Under the pieces are notes generated by a model. That model saw only the letters and a program-made list of their open reading frames with translations, was not told the origin of the DNA and did no database searches. A DNA stretch of 64,000 nucleotides from Calocera cornea HHB12733 (Eukaryota > Basidiomycota > Dacrymycetes > Dacrymycetales > Dacrymycetaceae). The position numbers and the translations under genes are program-made. The stretch lies in contig KV423944.1 of assembly GCA_001632435.1 (NCBI GenBank), forward strand, positions 165,215 through 229,214. The letters are read 5' to 3'. Positions 37,166 to 47,900 of the stretch are shown here, in pieces (the first letter of the stretch is position 1; each line of letters starts with the position of its first letter).

Positions 37166-37597
37166 GTCTCGTTAAAGGTATGATACGGAGATCAGAGATT
37201 TGTCAAGGGTGGTTGTGAGTTTGCACAGGAACCGAGCTAGGTCGTCAAAAGAAGAATGTCCGCGCAAGCACAACGTGGAAGAGTCAAGAGGGCATGCTAT
37301 TGTAGTTCTGGTCGCGTGCCGTTCGGGGCCGAAAATGTCGTGCGGCCGAGCAAGGCGCCAAACGGGTCAGTGACTTCAGCAAATTCGATAACCTAGCAAA
37401 GAGACGCTTCAGCAGGGACACCGAAAGCTGAACCAATTAAACCAACTGGGAGCATACAAGATGGTCAACGCAGATAACCCATCGGGCGAAGCCGATGAGT
37501 CCACCTCGGAAAGATGCACGGGATCAAATCTCGCTTCCCAACCTCCCTGTGCCCTTCAGGCCCAGCAGCTCGCCACCGCCCACCTCACTCGCTCAAC
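37166..37597. promoter_or_regulatory. Divergent promoter, GH85 gene C (-) and two-TM protein gene (+)
   Basis: 432 bp between head-to-head start codons. No TATA box of the TATAAA type or shared GH85 block was found. The exact plus-strand start is uncertain because an in-frame ATG also exists at 37514. Confidence 0.45.
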
Positions 37598-38688
37598 ATG
37601 TCCTCCTCCTCGTCTATGCAGTTGGTACAGCAACAGCTGGCGGGCTCCTCAGGAGGCTCAGGAGGGCAATCGTCCTTGCGGAGCGCATGGGCCGGCCAAC
37701 CTATGTCAGTCGCCCAGCAGCCATACGCATCCACAACCCTGCAGCGCGTCGAGCACTCGGTCCAAACATCCCTGCAGAGTGTCGAGCGCTCCGTGCAAAC
37801 ATCCCTGCACAGCGTCGAACGCTCCCTGCACTCCGTCCCCGCCGCTCTCAAGCCGCAAGCCGTCCTCCCAAAGCCGGTCAATCACGCCCTCCACACCGCG
37901 TACGAGACACTCGCAACCCCCTTCCGCGTCGCGTTGTACGTCGTGCAGCCGTGGAAGTGGCAGGTCCGCAGGGCACCCGCGAGCGTGGCGCGCGTAACGC
38001 TGAGGAACAACTTTGTCGCGCTGAGCGGGGTGGTCGTGCTGTGGTATCTGGGGGCGTGGGGCTTGATTTGGGAGGGAGTGAAGCGGACAGCCGGGAGCAC
38101 AGCAGAGATCGTGCTGAGTGCGTTCACTCTGTTGGCTGAGCTTGTCGAGCGACTCACCAGACAACAGAACGACTCCTCCTGTTCTCCCTCATCGCCAACA
38201 TCATTGAGAGCGCCTACATTCTCTCCTACCCCACGCCGCTTCCCGCGCCGATAGCAGGCACGGTCCCGACATATAAGCCCACCAGCGTGAGCCCCGCCCA
38301 CCGGCGGCTGATCGAACGCTCCCTCCAGGTAAGGCCACCCCGTATTACTTACATGCGCGAGCTAACCGTGAGCACGCAACAGGACCTCCCCGCCCCCTCA
38401 AGCTCGCCCTTCTCCTCCCCGTCCAAGCTCCCCGCCTCCCTCTCCCGCTCCGCATCCGCGACCTTCACCCGTACCACCTCCTCTTCCAACCCGCTCTCCT
38501 CCTCGCGACTCGCCTCCTCCAGCTCGTCCTTCGGCAGCACCCTGAGGCAGAGCGAAGCCAGCCGGGACCCGCTGAACCCCGACAATCCCGAGAGCCCGCT
38601 GAGGGCGTTTGAGGGCAGGCACTCGCCTAAGAGCGGGAGGGCGCTTGGGCCGGCGGATCTGGAGAGGATGAGGAGGGAGAAGTGGTGA
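37598..38688 (+). CDS. Two-membrane-span protein, possibly Pom34-like nucleoporin
   Basis: 328-aa protein, exons 37598-38117, 38168-38328 and 38383-38688. The N-terminal 110 residues are Ser/Gln-rich with near-repeats (HSVQTSLQSVERSVQTSLHS). Two hydrophobic helices follow, FVALSGVVVLWYLGAWGLI and LLLFSLIANIIESAYIL, separated by a short loop. The C-terminal tail is Ser-rich and ends in a basic ERMRREKW. Intron 1 is needed to join the two helices in frame. Two helices in the middle with low-complexity tails is the architecture of the fungal nuclear-pore membrane protein Pom34, but I recognise no decisive signature, so the function is a guess. The start at 37598 was preferred for its context; an upstream in-frame ATG at 37514 would add 28 residues. 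Confidence 0.7.
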
Positions 38689-38847
38689 TGCACCGCTGTT
38701 TGTCAATTGTGAGGGTGTGAGGGTCTCGAAGCGGGGGGACCCAGGGAGGATGTCATCGCATCATGATACCCGTACACTGCATTGCTACATATAATACAAA
38801 TGATGACATCCGCCCAAGTGATTACTCTAACAATGCCCTTCTCCAGC

Positions 38848-39670
38848 TCATGTGATAGGGTCACCACTCTTGCCGCTGAGTGAACGGAAGAACTCGTTAT
38901 ACGCTCGCTCGATATCAAACAGCAGCTGTGCACCCCATCAGTCTCCCATAGAATCCAAGAATACAAAGCGCGCACCTGCCTAACCTGATCATCACTTAGC
39001 GTCTCACTCGCCTTCATCCCATTCAGCGTAATAAGCCATCCAACAATCTTGCTCCTCCCCTCCCACCCCGCACTCCCCTTGAACTTACTATAACCGTCCA
39101 TGAGCTCGGTCAGCAAGGGGTGCAGCTGGTCCTTGGCGCGCATCTCGAGCCGCAGCGCGTCCATGAAGGTGATGAAGTTTTGGGTGGTCTCGGCGACGCG
39201 CTGTGGGGAGTCGGAGGAGGAGTCGGAGGAGGCGTGCTCTACTGTGGCCGGGATGCCGAGGGAGAGCCGGTGCGCTGCTGCGGGGGCGTCCATCTGCGTT
39301 GGAGTTATCCTCAGCATATCGGACGTTGCAGTAAAGGTGGGAACGGCGCACGTTGTATCGCCGCATGAAGGCTTCTAGACTCGGCACCTCCTCGGGCACG
39401 AGCTTCAGCATCGTCTTGTACTGCGCCAGCAGCCTGGTGCACGCGGGTGTATACCTTCTCCCAAACCACATCAGCAACCTCATCTCCAAAGACAGAACAG
39501 AACGAAGATACGCACTGCGCAGCGGTAATAGAATCGCGCACATAAGCGCGCTCGAGGTAGTCAAGCGCGATGATGATGCCGAAGAGGGTAGCCACCGACT
39601 CGACCTTCTCCCGCTGGGCGTTGGTGGTGTACAGCCGGACCTCTTCGTCCATGCTTAGCGGGAGGGCCAT
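38848..39670 (-). CDS. VPS28: ESCRT-I subunit VPS28
   Basis: 217-aa subunit of the endosomal ESCRT-I complex, which binds Vps23 through its N-terminal region and ESCRT-II through its C-terminal four-helix domain, sorting ubiquitinated cargo into multivesicular bodies. Exons are 39670-39516, 39454-39352, 39293-38976 and 38925-38848. Diagnostic sequence: ALDYLERAYVRDSITAAQYTP, CTRLLAQYKTMLKLV, AFMRRYNMDAPAAAHRL, then the C-terminal domain AETTQNFITFMDALRLEM, LLTELMDGYSKF, WEGRSKIVGWLITLNGM, and LSDDQVRQLLFDIERAYNEF. A Ser-rich linker separates the domains. Length is normal for the family. It is divergently transcribed from the 161-aa gene across a 317-bp promoter rich in ACGT elements. Confidence 0.95.
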
Positions 39671-39987
39671 CCTGCTTTCGCTAGGGCTTTGCGTGCGCTG
39701 GGCTGGGCTGGGCGAGAAGGACGACTCCTGAGGGCCCCAGGAAGGATGGACAAGAGGCTGACGTAATGCATTACGTAAGAGAGCTAAGGGAGGCAGGAGG
39801 AGGCTTGGCGCTCGTTGCGAAACCCACTCATGACGTCAAGCCTCCCCCCCATCTCCGAGCTACGTACATCCTTCCGAGACCGCAGGGATGCCCGTTCTTC
39901 CATCTTGTAGAAAGCCACCACCACGCTCTCTCAACCTCTACTTGTCCCACCCATAGTATCATACTTCATCCTGTAACTTAAAGCAAG
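39671..39987. promoter_or_regulatory. Bidirectional promoter with three ACGT-core bZIP-type sites
   Basis: Between the VPS28 and 161-aa gene starts. A perfect 16-bp palindrome ACGTAATGCATTACGT spans 39761-39776, flanked so that it reads TGACGTAA on the left and TTACGTAA (39771-39778) on the right. A full CRE, TGACGTCA, is at 39831-39838. TTACGTAA and TGACGTCA are known targets of fungal Yap/Atf1-type bZIP factors. Confidence 0.7.
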
Positions 39988-40526
39988 ATGGCAACTACTT
40001 TCCAGATGGAGCCCAGCCCGCTTGAGAAGACCACCGCGCCCGAGTTTGAGAATACCCGGGAGGGGAGGGAGGAGGATAGGGCAGAGGATAGTGAGTCGCG
40101 TCGCGTGCTTACGGCGTTGCTACGAGATGCTGAACCTGTGCAGCCGCACCTGTCACCCAGTCTGCCGACACGGCCGGCGTTGACCCGCTCACGGACACGC
40201 CCACGACTAACACGACTACTGGCGGGGCGATGACTTCCGAGCCCGAGTCCCTGCCCACCTCCGGCACGCCCTCGAGCGCTCCCCCTCCGATCGAGGGCGC
40301 CGCCGCCTCCGTCCCGCGACAAGGCTCGCTCGACTCAGGCGGGAAGCGCGCCAAGGTGCCCGGCCTGTCTGGGCATGTACTCGAGAACCACGAGAACGCG
40401 CCAACGTTCAAGGAGAAGGTGCAGGGGTTCGCTAAGGTTTTTAGGGGGAGCACGTTGGGAAAGAAAGAGCTGAAGGAGGAAGGGAAGGCTATTCTGGCTG
40501 GAGAGAGGAAGTTGAGCTCGTCCTGA
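39988..40526 (+). CDS. Small conserved-looking fungal protein of unknown function
   Basis: 161-aa hydrophilic protein, exons 39988-40090 and 40144-40526 (53-nt intron). The first 100 residues are Thr/Pro/Ser/Glu-rich and probably disordered. The C-terminal 50 residues look folded and conserved: PGLSGHVLENHENAPTFKEK followed by GFAKVFRGSTLGKKELKEEG. No signal peptide or membrane segment. I do not recognise a named domain. Shares its promoter with VPS28. Confidence 0.75.
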
Positions 40527-41269
40527 GATGCTGGCGAAGGAGAGAGATGGCCAGGTGTATCGATATGACGATGTATTTCTGGGGTTGCCTAATAAGCCGA
40601 GTTTGTTTCCACATTCTTACGACATACACTTTGCTATTCGATGATATGAACAGCCCTTCCTGCAACCCGAGTAGCATGCAGTGGTGCAGCGGCAGTGAGT
40701 CGCACATTGTGATGTGGATCTGTGAAGTCACTGAGTATGCTGGAAGTACTGTACCGAGGCTTGCGGATGCGACCTCCTCCTAGACGGGACAAATCTCATA
40801 TACACCCCATGACTTCACACTATTCCTTAAACAATAGCGTTGGAGTACTCAGAACGTCTGAGTCTTGACGCAGAACAGCTGAGACCCGGGGTTCGCGACG
40901 TTCCGATGAGGCAAACCCGGGAGGGCAATGGGACGCTCCGACCCGCCCGCCCGGGGCACCAGCCATGCTGCGAGTACTCCTAGGGCGCGGCTCTGGAGTT
41001 CACTTCAACTCAGAGATCGAGCGCAGTAGTCAAGGTAGATATTTGGATGTCACTCGGAGCAACAGGTGAGGCAACAAAAGAGACAATCCCGGCCGGCACA
41101 AGTCGGGCGACAGTCACGAAGAAGTTCTCGAAGCGCCGAAGTCGCCTCCAACTTCGGAAGCATTGCCCCCGCATTACGCGTTCCCCATCCCAGCGCATAC
41201 ACCTCCCAAATCCCAAATCCACACCACCAACACCCTTCCCCCTCCTTCCTTCCTTACACATCCCCACCG
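40527..41269. other. Intergenic: 3' flank and UBX-gene promoter
   Basis: 743 bp, no gene recognised. The last 100 bp is C-rich on the plus strand and likely the leader of the UBX-domain gene. Confidence 0.5.
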
Positions 41270-42434
41270 ATGTCAGACCGCAACACCCTCCTAGACTTCG
41301 GCTTCGCCCCCGAGCGCGTCGACTGGGCGCTCAAGGCGACCAACAATGCCGGCCTGCAGCCTGCGCTCGACCATCTGGAGCAGCATCAGGATGACGCCGT
41401 GCCCGATTTGAGTACTGTTACTGCGGGGAAGTCCAGTGCGGCGCCGGCGGATGATGACGATGATGACGATGAGGGAGCAGTGGCTCTTTCTGCTAGTACT
41501 AGTGCGGAGGCCAAGGTGAGCTGATTGCGGAGAATGTGGGAAAATGATGCTAATGGGTGGGGCAGAGCATCCGGTGCTCCGTCTGCGGCAAGATCTTCAA
41601 GAACACCGCGCTCGCCAACTACCACGCGGAGAAGAGTGGGCACGACCAGTTCGAGGAGAGCACGGAGGAGATCAAGCCGCTTACGGAGGAGGAGAAGAAG
41701 CAGAAACTCGAGGAGCTGCGCGTGCGCATGCTGGAGAAGAAGGCGGTGAAGGCCAAGGCGGAGGCGGAAGAGAACAAGAAGAATGAGGCGATTAGGAGGA
41801 GGGCGGGCAGGGTAAGTTCTGCATTGGGTTGGCTGCTGATGTGTGTGCATTGCTGAGCTTTTGAATTAGGATGCTGGGGCGATCCGTGAGGACTTGGAGA
41901 AGAAAGAGGCGATCAAGCAGGCACAGCAGGCGCGCCAGGACAAGATTGCAGAAGCCAAGGCCAAAGCAGCGGTCAAGGCGCAGATTGAGGCCGACAAGCG
42001 TGCGCGCGCTGAGAAGGCAGCGAGGGAGAAGGCGCTCCGCGAGGGCAAGGTGTACGACGCCGCCGCGGGCCCGGCTGTCCAGCCGACTGCTGCCGCTGCT
42101 GCGACCAGTGCGAACGCCGGGGTCAAGGGCAAGGACTATCCCGAGACGAGACTTCAGATCCGACTTGCGAGCGGAGGGCAGCCCTACACCACCACCCTGT
42201 CGAGCGACGCCCCTCTCAGCGAAGTCGCGGAATTCGTGGCCTCGCAGAACCTCGCTTTCTCCGCCGATACAGTCACCCTGAGCATGCACTTCCCGCGAAA
42301 GACGTTCTCGCCGTCGGACATGAAGCGAAGCTTACGGGAGCTGGGACTGACGCCATCCGCTGTACGCCGGTTTTCTGTTTGTTCGCCCTCGAAACCGGCG
42401 GCTGATTTACTCGCAGGTGCTGATCGCTTCATGA
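41270..42434 (+). CDS. UBA / C2H2 / UBX-domain protein (UBXN1-SAKS1-like p97 cofactor)
   Basis: 333-aa adaptor expected to bind Cdc48/p97 via UBX and ubiquitin via UBA. Exons are 41270-41515, 41566-41811, 41870-42361 and an 18-nt terminal exon 42417-42434. The N-terminal UBA is residues about 1-40 (LLDFGFAPERVDWALKATNN), followed by an acidic Asp run, a C2H2 finger (CSVCGKIFKNTALANYHAEKSGH), a long Lys/Glu/Ala coiled coil and a C-terminal UBX (TRLQIRLASGGQPYTTTL, TLSMHFPRKTF). The last intron splits the UBX end so that TPSA joins VLIAS and a stop. Without that splice the frame runs on through unrelated residues to 42619. Confidence 0.93.
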
Positions 42435-42801
42435 GCTTGCGAGCTCTCGGGTTGAGGGAAACGAACACGACGATGCATTTCTGTACTACCTACAACGACT
42501 GCCTGCGCATGTACCTACAGAGAACTGAAGGGAGATGGGAACGACCACCCAGTCAATGGATGAGATCTGAATGCCAGAACGAGACCAGAGAGATCGAAAC
42601 GACGGCAAGAACAAAATGAGCGGAAGCGATGACCGGGAAGGGGAGAACGAGATGGTGCTTTACAGTGGATCAGCGGACCACTTTCTGGAATGATACAACG
42701 GCGCTGGGCCGTGGATGGCAAAATGAACAAAAGAGACGTGCAGATACAGTGCGAAAAAATGCTGACTGATGGAATGTCTAGATACTGATTGTGGTGCCGC
42801 C
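42435..42801. other. Tail-to-tail spacer
   Basis: 367 bp between the converging UBX gene and the 458-aa gene. No feature other than 3' flanks. Confidence 0.5.
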
Positions 42802-44178
42802 TCAATTCTTGCTGCGCTTGAAGAAACCGCCGAGGCCCTTGCTCACCACGTTGTTCTTCCCCATCAGGCTTCCGGTTTCGCTGATGTCGGCAGCGCTCAT
42901 CGAGGGACGCGAAAAGCTGTTGAACCTGGCCCTGAGGCTTGTGCTCGATACAGACTTGGTGGGACCATGCGTGGGCACCTGACCGACGTGACCCTTCGGC
43001 TGGATGGTGGGCGGGCCCCTGGGTTGGACAGTCGGTGGACCAGCAGAGCTCTTTTTGGCTGGCTGAGGCGCCGGGCGGGAGAGGAAGGAGAAGGTCTGCG
43101 AGGCGCGGCGTATCTCCTTCACACTTGCATGGGCAAGTTTCAGCGGCGCCTGGGTGTTGGGGAGGTCATTCCGCGAGGATGCTGCGGAGCTGGGCGACCG
43201 GGAAGACATGCCCGAACCCGAATGGCCATTCGAGAGCGAAGGGCACGAAGACTCTGCGCGAGACGATGTGCGGGACTCGAAGGAGGCGCGCGCCGGAAAC
43301 TGAAAGTCAGGCGAGAGCACGTCTCGCCCCTTGCTGCTGGTACAGGGGATGGGCGTCTGCTCGGCACTGCGGACAGAGCTGCGGCGCCCGGGAGGGCCCG
43401 AGGGCGGCAGCGCCGTGCGGATGAAGTCCAGGCGCGCCTGCTCGACAGGGTCGACACGCGCAACCTGCGGGACGGGATGGTCGGCCTGGCGGCGGCGGGA
43501 GGGCCCGTGTGGGCGTGGAGCATGCGCCGTTGCCTCGGGGTGCAAGTGCTTCGGCGGTGCCGGCTCTGGGAAGGCGTCTGCACCCTTGACGATCTTGGGC
43601 TTCGCCGGCATATACGACGCAGCCGCCGGAGCCAATGGTGTACTCCTGTCGTTCCCGGAAGGAATATACCCAGTGAACTCGGTCGATGCAGTCCGAATGT
43701 GGCGATCCATAACGTCGCTCTCGAAGGACTCGCCGGTCGAGCTGTGGTCGTCCGCCTCCTCGTCAGGAGTGCTGTCGCTGTCAAAGGAGGCCCAAGACTG
43801 CTGCTGCCTCATGCCATACGGCTTGTGAAGACCAGCGGCCGCATCCGCGGCAGCAATCTGTGTGCGCGAACGGGACGAAAGGAGCTCCTGATGCTGTTGG
43901 CGATCGACCTTGTCTTTCCAAGGAATGCCGTTCTGGTCGACATAGTTGAGCTCGACACCATAGTCGACATGCCCCTGGGGAAGGCCGTGCGTGCCATGAC
44001 CGCGCTTGCCCTTCATCGCGCGCGTGTCGCCGAAGAACTCATCGATCATCGCATCCTGCATATATACCATAGGACGAATGACATCCGGGCGGCGAGGCGC
44101 CAGCTTCGGCATATAGTTGGGGTTAGGCGCATCGCGGGTCGTCACAGGCTTGCTGGTGGGGAACGCGCGGAATGGCAT
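42802..44178 (-). CDS. Unknown single-exon protein, Pro/Ser-rich
   Basis: 458-aa protein encoded without introns, unusual in this window. The N-terminal 110 residues look ordered (NPNYMPKLAPRRPDVIRPMV, IDEFFGDTRAMKGKRGHGTH, YVDQNGIPWKDKVDRQQHQE). The remainder is Ser/Pro/Ala-rich and probably disordered, ending in a basic KGLGGFFKRSKN. No signal peptide, membrane helix or named domain. Both strands are open over much of the locus; the minus frame is preferred because it starts at an ATG with continuous ordered sequence, whereas the plus frame is Arg/Gly-rich antisense. Function unknown. Confidence 0.75.
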   Translation of the reverse strand: MPFRAFPTSKPVTTRDAPNPNYMPKLAPRRPDVIRPMVYMQDAMIDEFFGDTRAMKGKRGHGTHGLPQGHVDYGVELNYVDQNGIPWKDKVDRQQHQELLSSRSRTQIAAADAAAGLHKPYGMRQQQSWASFDSDSTPDEEADDHSSTGESFESDVMDRHIRTASTEFTGYIPSGNDRSTPLAPAAASYMPAKPKIVKGADAFPEPAPPKHLHPEATAHAPRPHGPSRRRQADHPVPQVARVDPVEQARLDFIRTALPPSGPPGRRSSVRSAEQTPIPCTSSKGRDVLSPDFQFPARASFESRTSSRAESSCPSLSNGHSGSGMSSRSPSSAASSRNDLPNTQAPLKLAHASVKEIRRASQTFSFLSRPAPQPAKKSSAGPPTVQPRGPPTIQPKGHVGQVPTHGPTKSVSSTSLRARFNSFSRPSMSAADISETGSLMGKNNVVSKGLGGFFKRSKN

Positions 44179-46148
44179 CGTGGCGAGGCGATGGCGATGG
44201 CGCTGGAGACGGATGAAGGGAGAGAGTAATAAGGGGTTACGACTGGCTCGAGCGTCCTAAAAGGGCAGAGGTAGTCGATCCGGAAACAATAGTCGCGTTG
44301 GAATTTCCGCCCGTGTGACACGCCAGTGTAATGTTCCGGGCGTTTCGTCGTTCGGCGGTGCAAGACCCTATAGTGAGGGGAGGAATCTCCGGTGCCAATT
44401 CAGCCCTGGATATGACCGACAACAGGTAGCCCAAAGAAAGAGGATGATGCCAGACAGAAGGTATCCGAACAAGGGTCGCGTGCGGCTAGGTGGAGCTTAT
44501 TGTCCTTGAACGAGGCTGAAGTCAGGATGACGTGCTGGACGAAGCTCACGGACGCAAGCGCCTAACCCCTGGGTTACTCTTATTGCATGTCACACAGCAA
44601 GCCAGTGGTAACGCACCTTCAGTAACAAACACCGGGACTGAGGTAACAGAACAAGCGATTCTGGTGGGCCGCAACTAGTACCGACGGATCGGCGGAACAA
44701 GACAAAAGGGAAATCCGCGGAAGGCGCGATCTTTGTCGAGGAAAGCAGATGACGGATAAGATTCTGACGGACGGGACGGGCAGAGACGAGCAGGCCAATG
44801 GCAGCGGCAGGGGTGAGCAGGGGAAACCGCCTTTGAGCGTCGCCATGATATAGGCATGGCGGAGAGGCCATCGGGATTGAGTTTGTGAAGGGGGCAAACA
44901 ATCAAACAAAAGCCCTTAGTAACCACGTGGTGCATGCGGAAGAAGCGCAACCGCGCCCCCAAAGGCCACGTCGGCGCGCTACAACAAGACGGGTTTGCAC
45001 CCGCATCTTCCCTTCAAATCCCCCTGGCCGTTGATCTCGCGTGGAAGAACACTGCATACCTGCCTCATTGGTGGTATACCCGAGCGTTATCACGCAAAGG
45101 GTTCCATTGTTTCATTGCAAAGAAGCCGTTTGTTGTTGTCGCTCCCCAATGTATATCCACGTTTATCGGCACGTGGCCTGTCACTTATTGTCAACGCGAC
45201 TTGGTGCCATTGTGTACCTCATTGCTAGAGTTGTGAATGCTTCAATGGTTGACAATGGCTGCGACCAAGCAACAGACGGTGACACATAGGGGACAAAGAA
45301 AAGTCGACGGACACCGTTCTATAGCGTCATCAGCTCTCCTCATCTGCTCCAAGCGACTCGTCATGATCGAGCATGGAAGGCACGTGCATTCATTCCCTTC
45401 CAGCTGAACACGTACCATGTCCAGTCACTCTTCACTGTGAATCCCCTCGGGAAAAGCGCTAGCCCCTCACGATCCTCTACGGCGCACATGGCCAGTTCGA
45501 CAGTAGGGATGCGAACAAGTACCTGCCACGCGAAACCCGCCGATCGGAGGGCCAGCAGCTCGGGTTTGCCCCTGCATTTGCCCCATGTACGGTAGCTCCT
45601 GTGAAGAGTCTCGGAGACCGAGACGGCCTCCGACGTAGCGATTTTCCACTCCTAACTCGGTCCCCAAGAACGCGAAAGTTAGCGAGACACGACGCAGGAA
45701 GGGAAATGTGTCGCCTTTCTTCGGAATCGTCATCACCATCTGGCGTCGTCACATTCAGCAGACTCCATATGCGACGATTCTTCCTTCACAGTCGATATTG
45801 AACAAATGAGATCGTCGTGACGCACTCTGCTACCAACAGTCACATTGCATATGAAGTGGGCAATGAAGAAGTCACCGGTCTCGGACGGTCATACTGTACG
45901 CTGCCAGCAATGAACAAACCAGCGATCAAACTTGACAGGGCCAAAATAGGATGTGCGCGATGATCTCGCCAGATTAGAATCGTCCAATTCCGATAGACCA
46001 GCGATCATGCTAGCTAGGCCGAGGGCGACCGTCACCAGGGAGGGACCCGCACAGAAACCGTCACAAGCTTATTCAGCAGTCCTCGTCACGTGATATCCTC
46101 GCGACCTTAGGGCTCCTCTCCCTTTGCCCAGGAGCCAGGAGCGGCGGT
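44179..46148. other. 2-kb intergenic region, no gene recognised
   Basis: Head-to-head spacer between the 458-aa gene (-) and the sirtuin gene (+). Only short frames lacking motifs are present. I see no tRNA, repeat array or transposon signature. Confidence 0.5.
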
Positions 46149-47601
46149 ATGGTCAAGCTCTCCGTGCCTGGCATCCCGAAGGCACTCCCGACGCTCTCTA
46201 AAGCACCCCTCATCCCGCTCGCGCAGGCTGTCGAGCGCATTACGGAGTTTCTGTCTCCGGGGAACGCGCTCGTGCTCACGGGAGCAGGCGTCAGCGTCGA
46301 CAGTGGAATCAGGGCGTATAGAGGGCATGACGGACGGTATTTGAATCCCAATTACAAGTGTGTGGTTTGGTCCGAGAGCGGAGAAGGCGTACTGATTAGC
46401 TGCGTAGGCCGATCTTTGTGAGTGCTTCTGGAGGGTGGGTGATCTCCAGACCATCCTGACAGTCATCCAGTACCAAGAGCTCGTCGATCCCTCACCAACC
46501 GGCCACCTCTTCCGGTACTTCGCCCTCCTCATCCCGCTCAACTGTCACTAACGGATTGTAGACAGCGATACTGGTCCAGATCCTATTTGGGTTACCCGCC
46601 AGTACGCGATGCGATCCCCAACCCGATCCACTACTCGATTGCGGCGCTGCAATATGGAAAGTACTGCTCGTCCGTCATCACGCAGAACGTGGATGGGTTG
46701 CATAAGAAGGCGAGTCCCACGGAAGATATGAGGAGGAGAATACTGGAGCTGCACGGGACGCTGTTCGTGAGTGCTTACTCTGGGCCAGACGGAGGTAGGG
46801 GTTGAGGCGCAACAGACGGTGCATTGCAAGCACGGACATATGTTCGGTCGAGACGGCTACCAGGTCAGGCTGGAGGATCTCAACCCGACATGGAAGCCGC
46901 TGGCGGACAAGGTCGGACAGGAGCTGAGGACGAACCCAGATGGTGATGTGAATGATGGTGCTGTCTTGTGTGGTGGGGTGCTTATCGCGCATACAGGTCG
47001 AAGTAATAGGTATGGACTTTGGAACGTTCAACATCCCGTCATGTGAGCAGTGCGAGAACGATGGCATCACAATGACTATCGTGCGTATAGAGTGATGTGT
47101 TCGCGTATATCGACTGACATTTCATGCAGATCAAGCCGGACGTGACGTTCTTTGGCGAGTCTATCAGAGAACCTGTCAAGGACGAGTCGTGCGTGCTCTC
47201 GCATGCCGTCTGGTTAATTGTCTAATGTGTCACCCCTCAGGTATCACCTTGTCGAGGAAGCCTCCCGACTGCTGATTATCGGAACGACCATGGCGACCTA
47301 TTCCGCCTTCCGACTTATTCGGCACGCTGTTGAACTCGACAAGCCCATCATCCTCTTGAACGTCGGACCGACCCGAGCGGATACGCTGGAGGCAGTAGAG
47401 AAGATCGAGCTGCCGGCAGGAGATGTCATTCGAGCGGTGGCCCGGGCTTTGTGGTCAGTCATCATTGAGGTGTTGTGCAAATTTGTGAGATTGATAGAAT
47501 TCATCAGTGGCCCGAAAGCACAAACTGATCCGGTCATGCGGACATTGCTCACATCAGGGGTGGTACGGGCAGTGAAGACGGGAGACCGCGGCGCAGGGTG
47601 A
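46149..47601 (+). CDS. Sirtuin (Sir2-family NAD-dependent deacylase), class II/SIRT4-like
   Basis: 349-aa enzyme, nine exons: 46149-46357, 46408-46417 (10 nt), 46471-46514, 46562-46766, 46815-46946, 46997-47080, 47130-47188, 47241-47453 and 47508-47601. NAD-binding signatures are LVLTGAGVSVDSGIRAYRG and ITQNVDGLHKKA; the catalytic His is in LELHGTLF; IKPDVTFFGE, LIIGTTMATYSAFR and ILLNVGPTRAD follow. The second zinc pair is CEQC, but the first knuckle reads HCKHGH with only one Cys. The PIFYQELVD...FRQRYWSRSYLGYPPV segment is typical of the mitochondrial/class II branch and needs the 10-nt exon. No strong targeting peptide is obvious. The last intron (47454-47507, 54 nt) is in-frame and stopless, so its splicing is less certain. 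Confidence 0.9.
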
Positions 47602-47900
47602 TGAAGGATTGGCGATAGACGTGTAATACCCCATCCTCGCATTGTACCAATAATGCAATATCCATATTCGGAAAGACTTCCGACTACGGCGACGTGGCCA
47701 GCAACGTTGAACGCGGCGCAGCGGCCACCGGGTTTGCGGGTGTTCCACGACGCGTCTTCGCGCGCAGCGCACCAGTCTCAGGGCCCGCAGTGACGATGGT
47801 CTCACGACCGGGCGCATCGCGCCCCTCGCATCTCTGCTTTCTACAGTCAAGTAAAAGCTGACATTCACTTTCTCCTGGTGACTAGGACAGCTGGGACAAC

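Noticed and set aside
43140..44229. Long plus-strand frame antisense to the 458-aa gene (from 42769)
   Set aside because: Arg/Gly-rich antisense of a GC-rich gene. The minus frame has ordered segments and a proper start and stop; the plus frame has neither motif nor intron signals.
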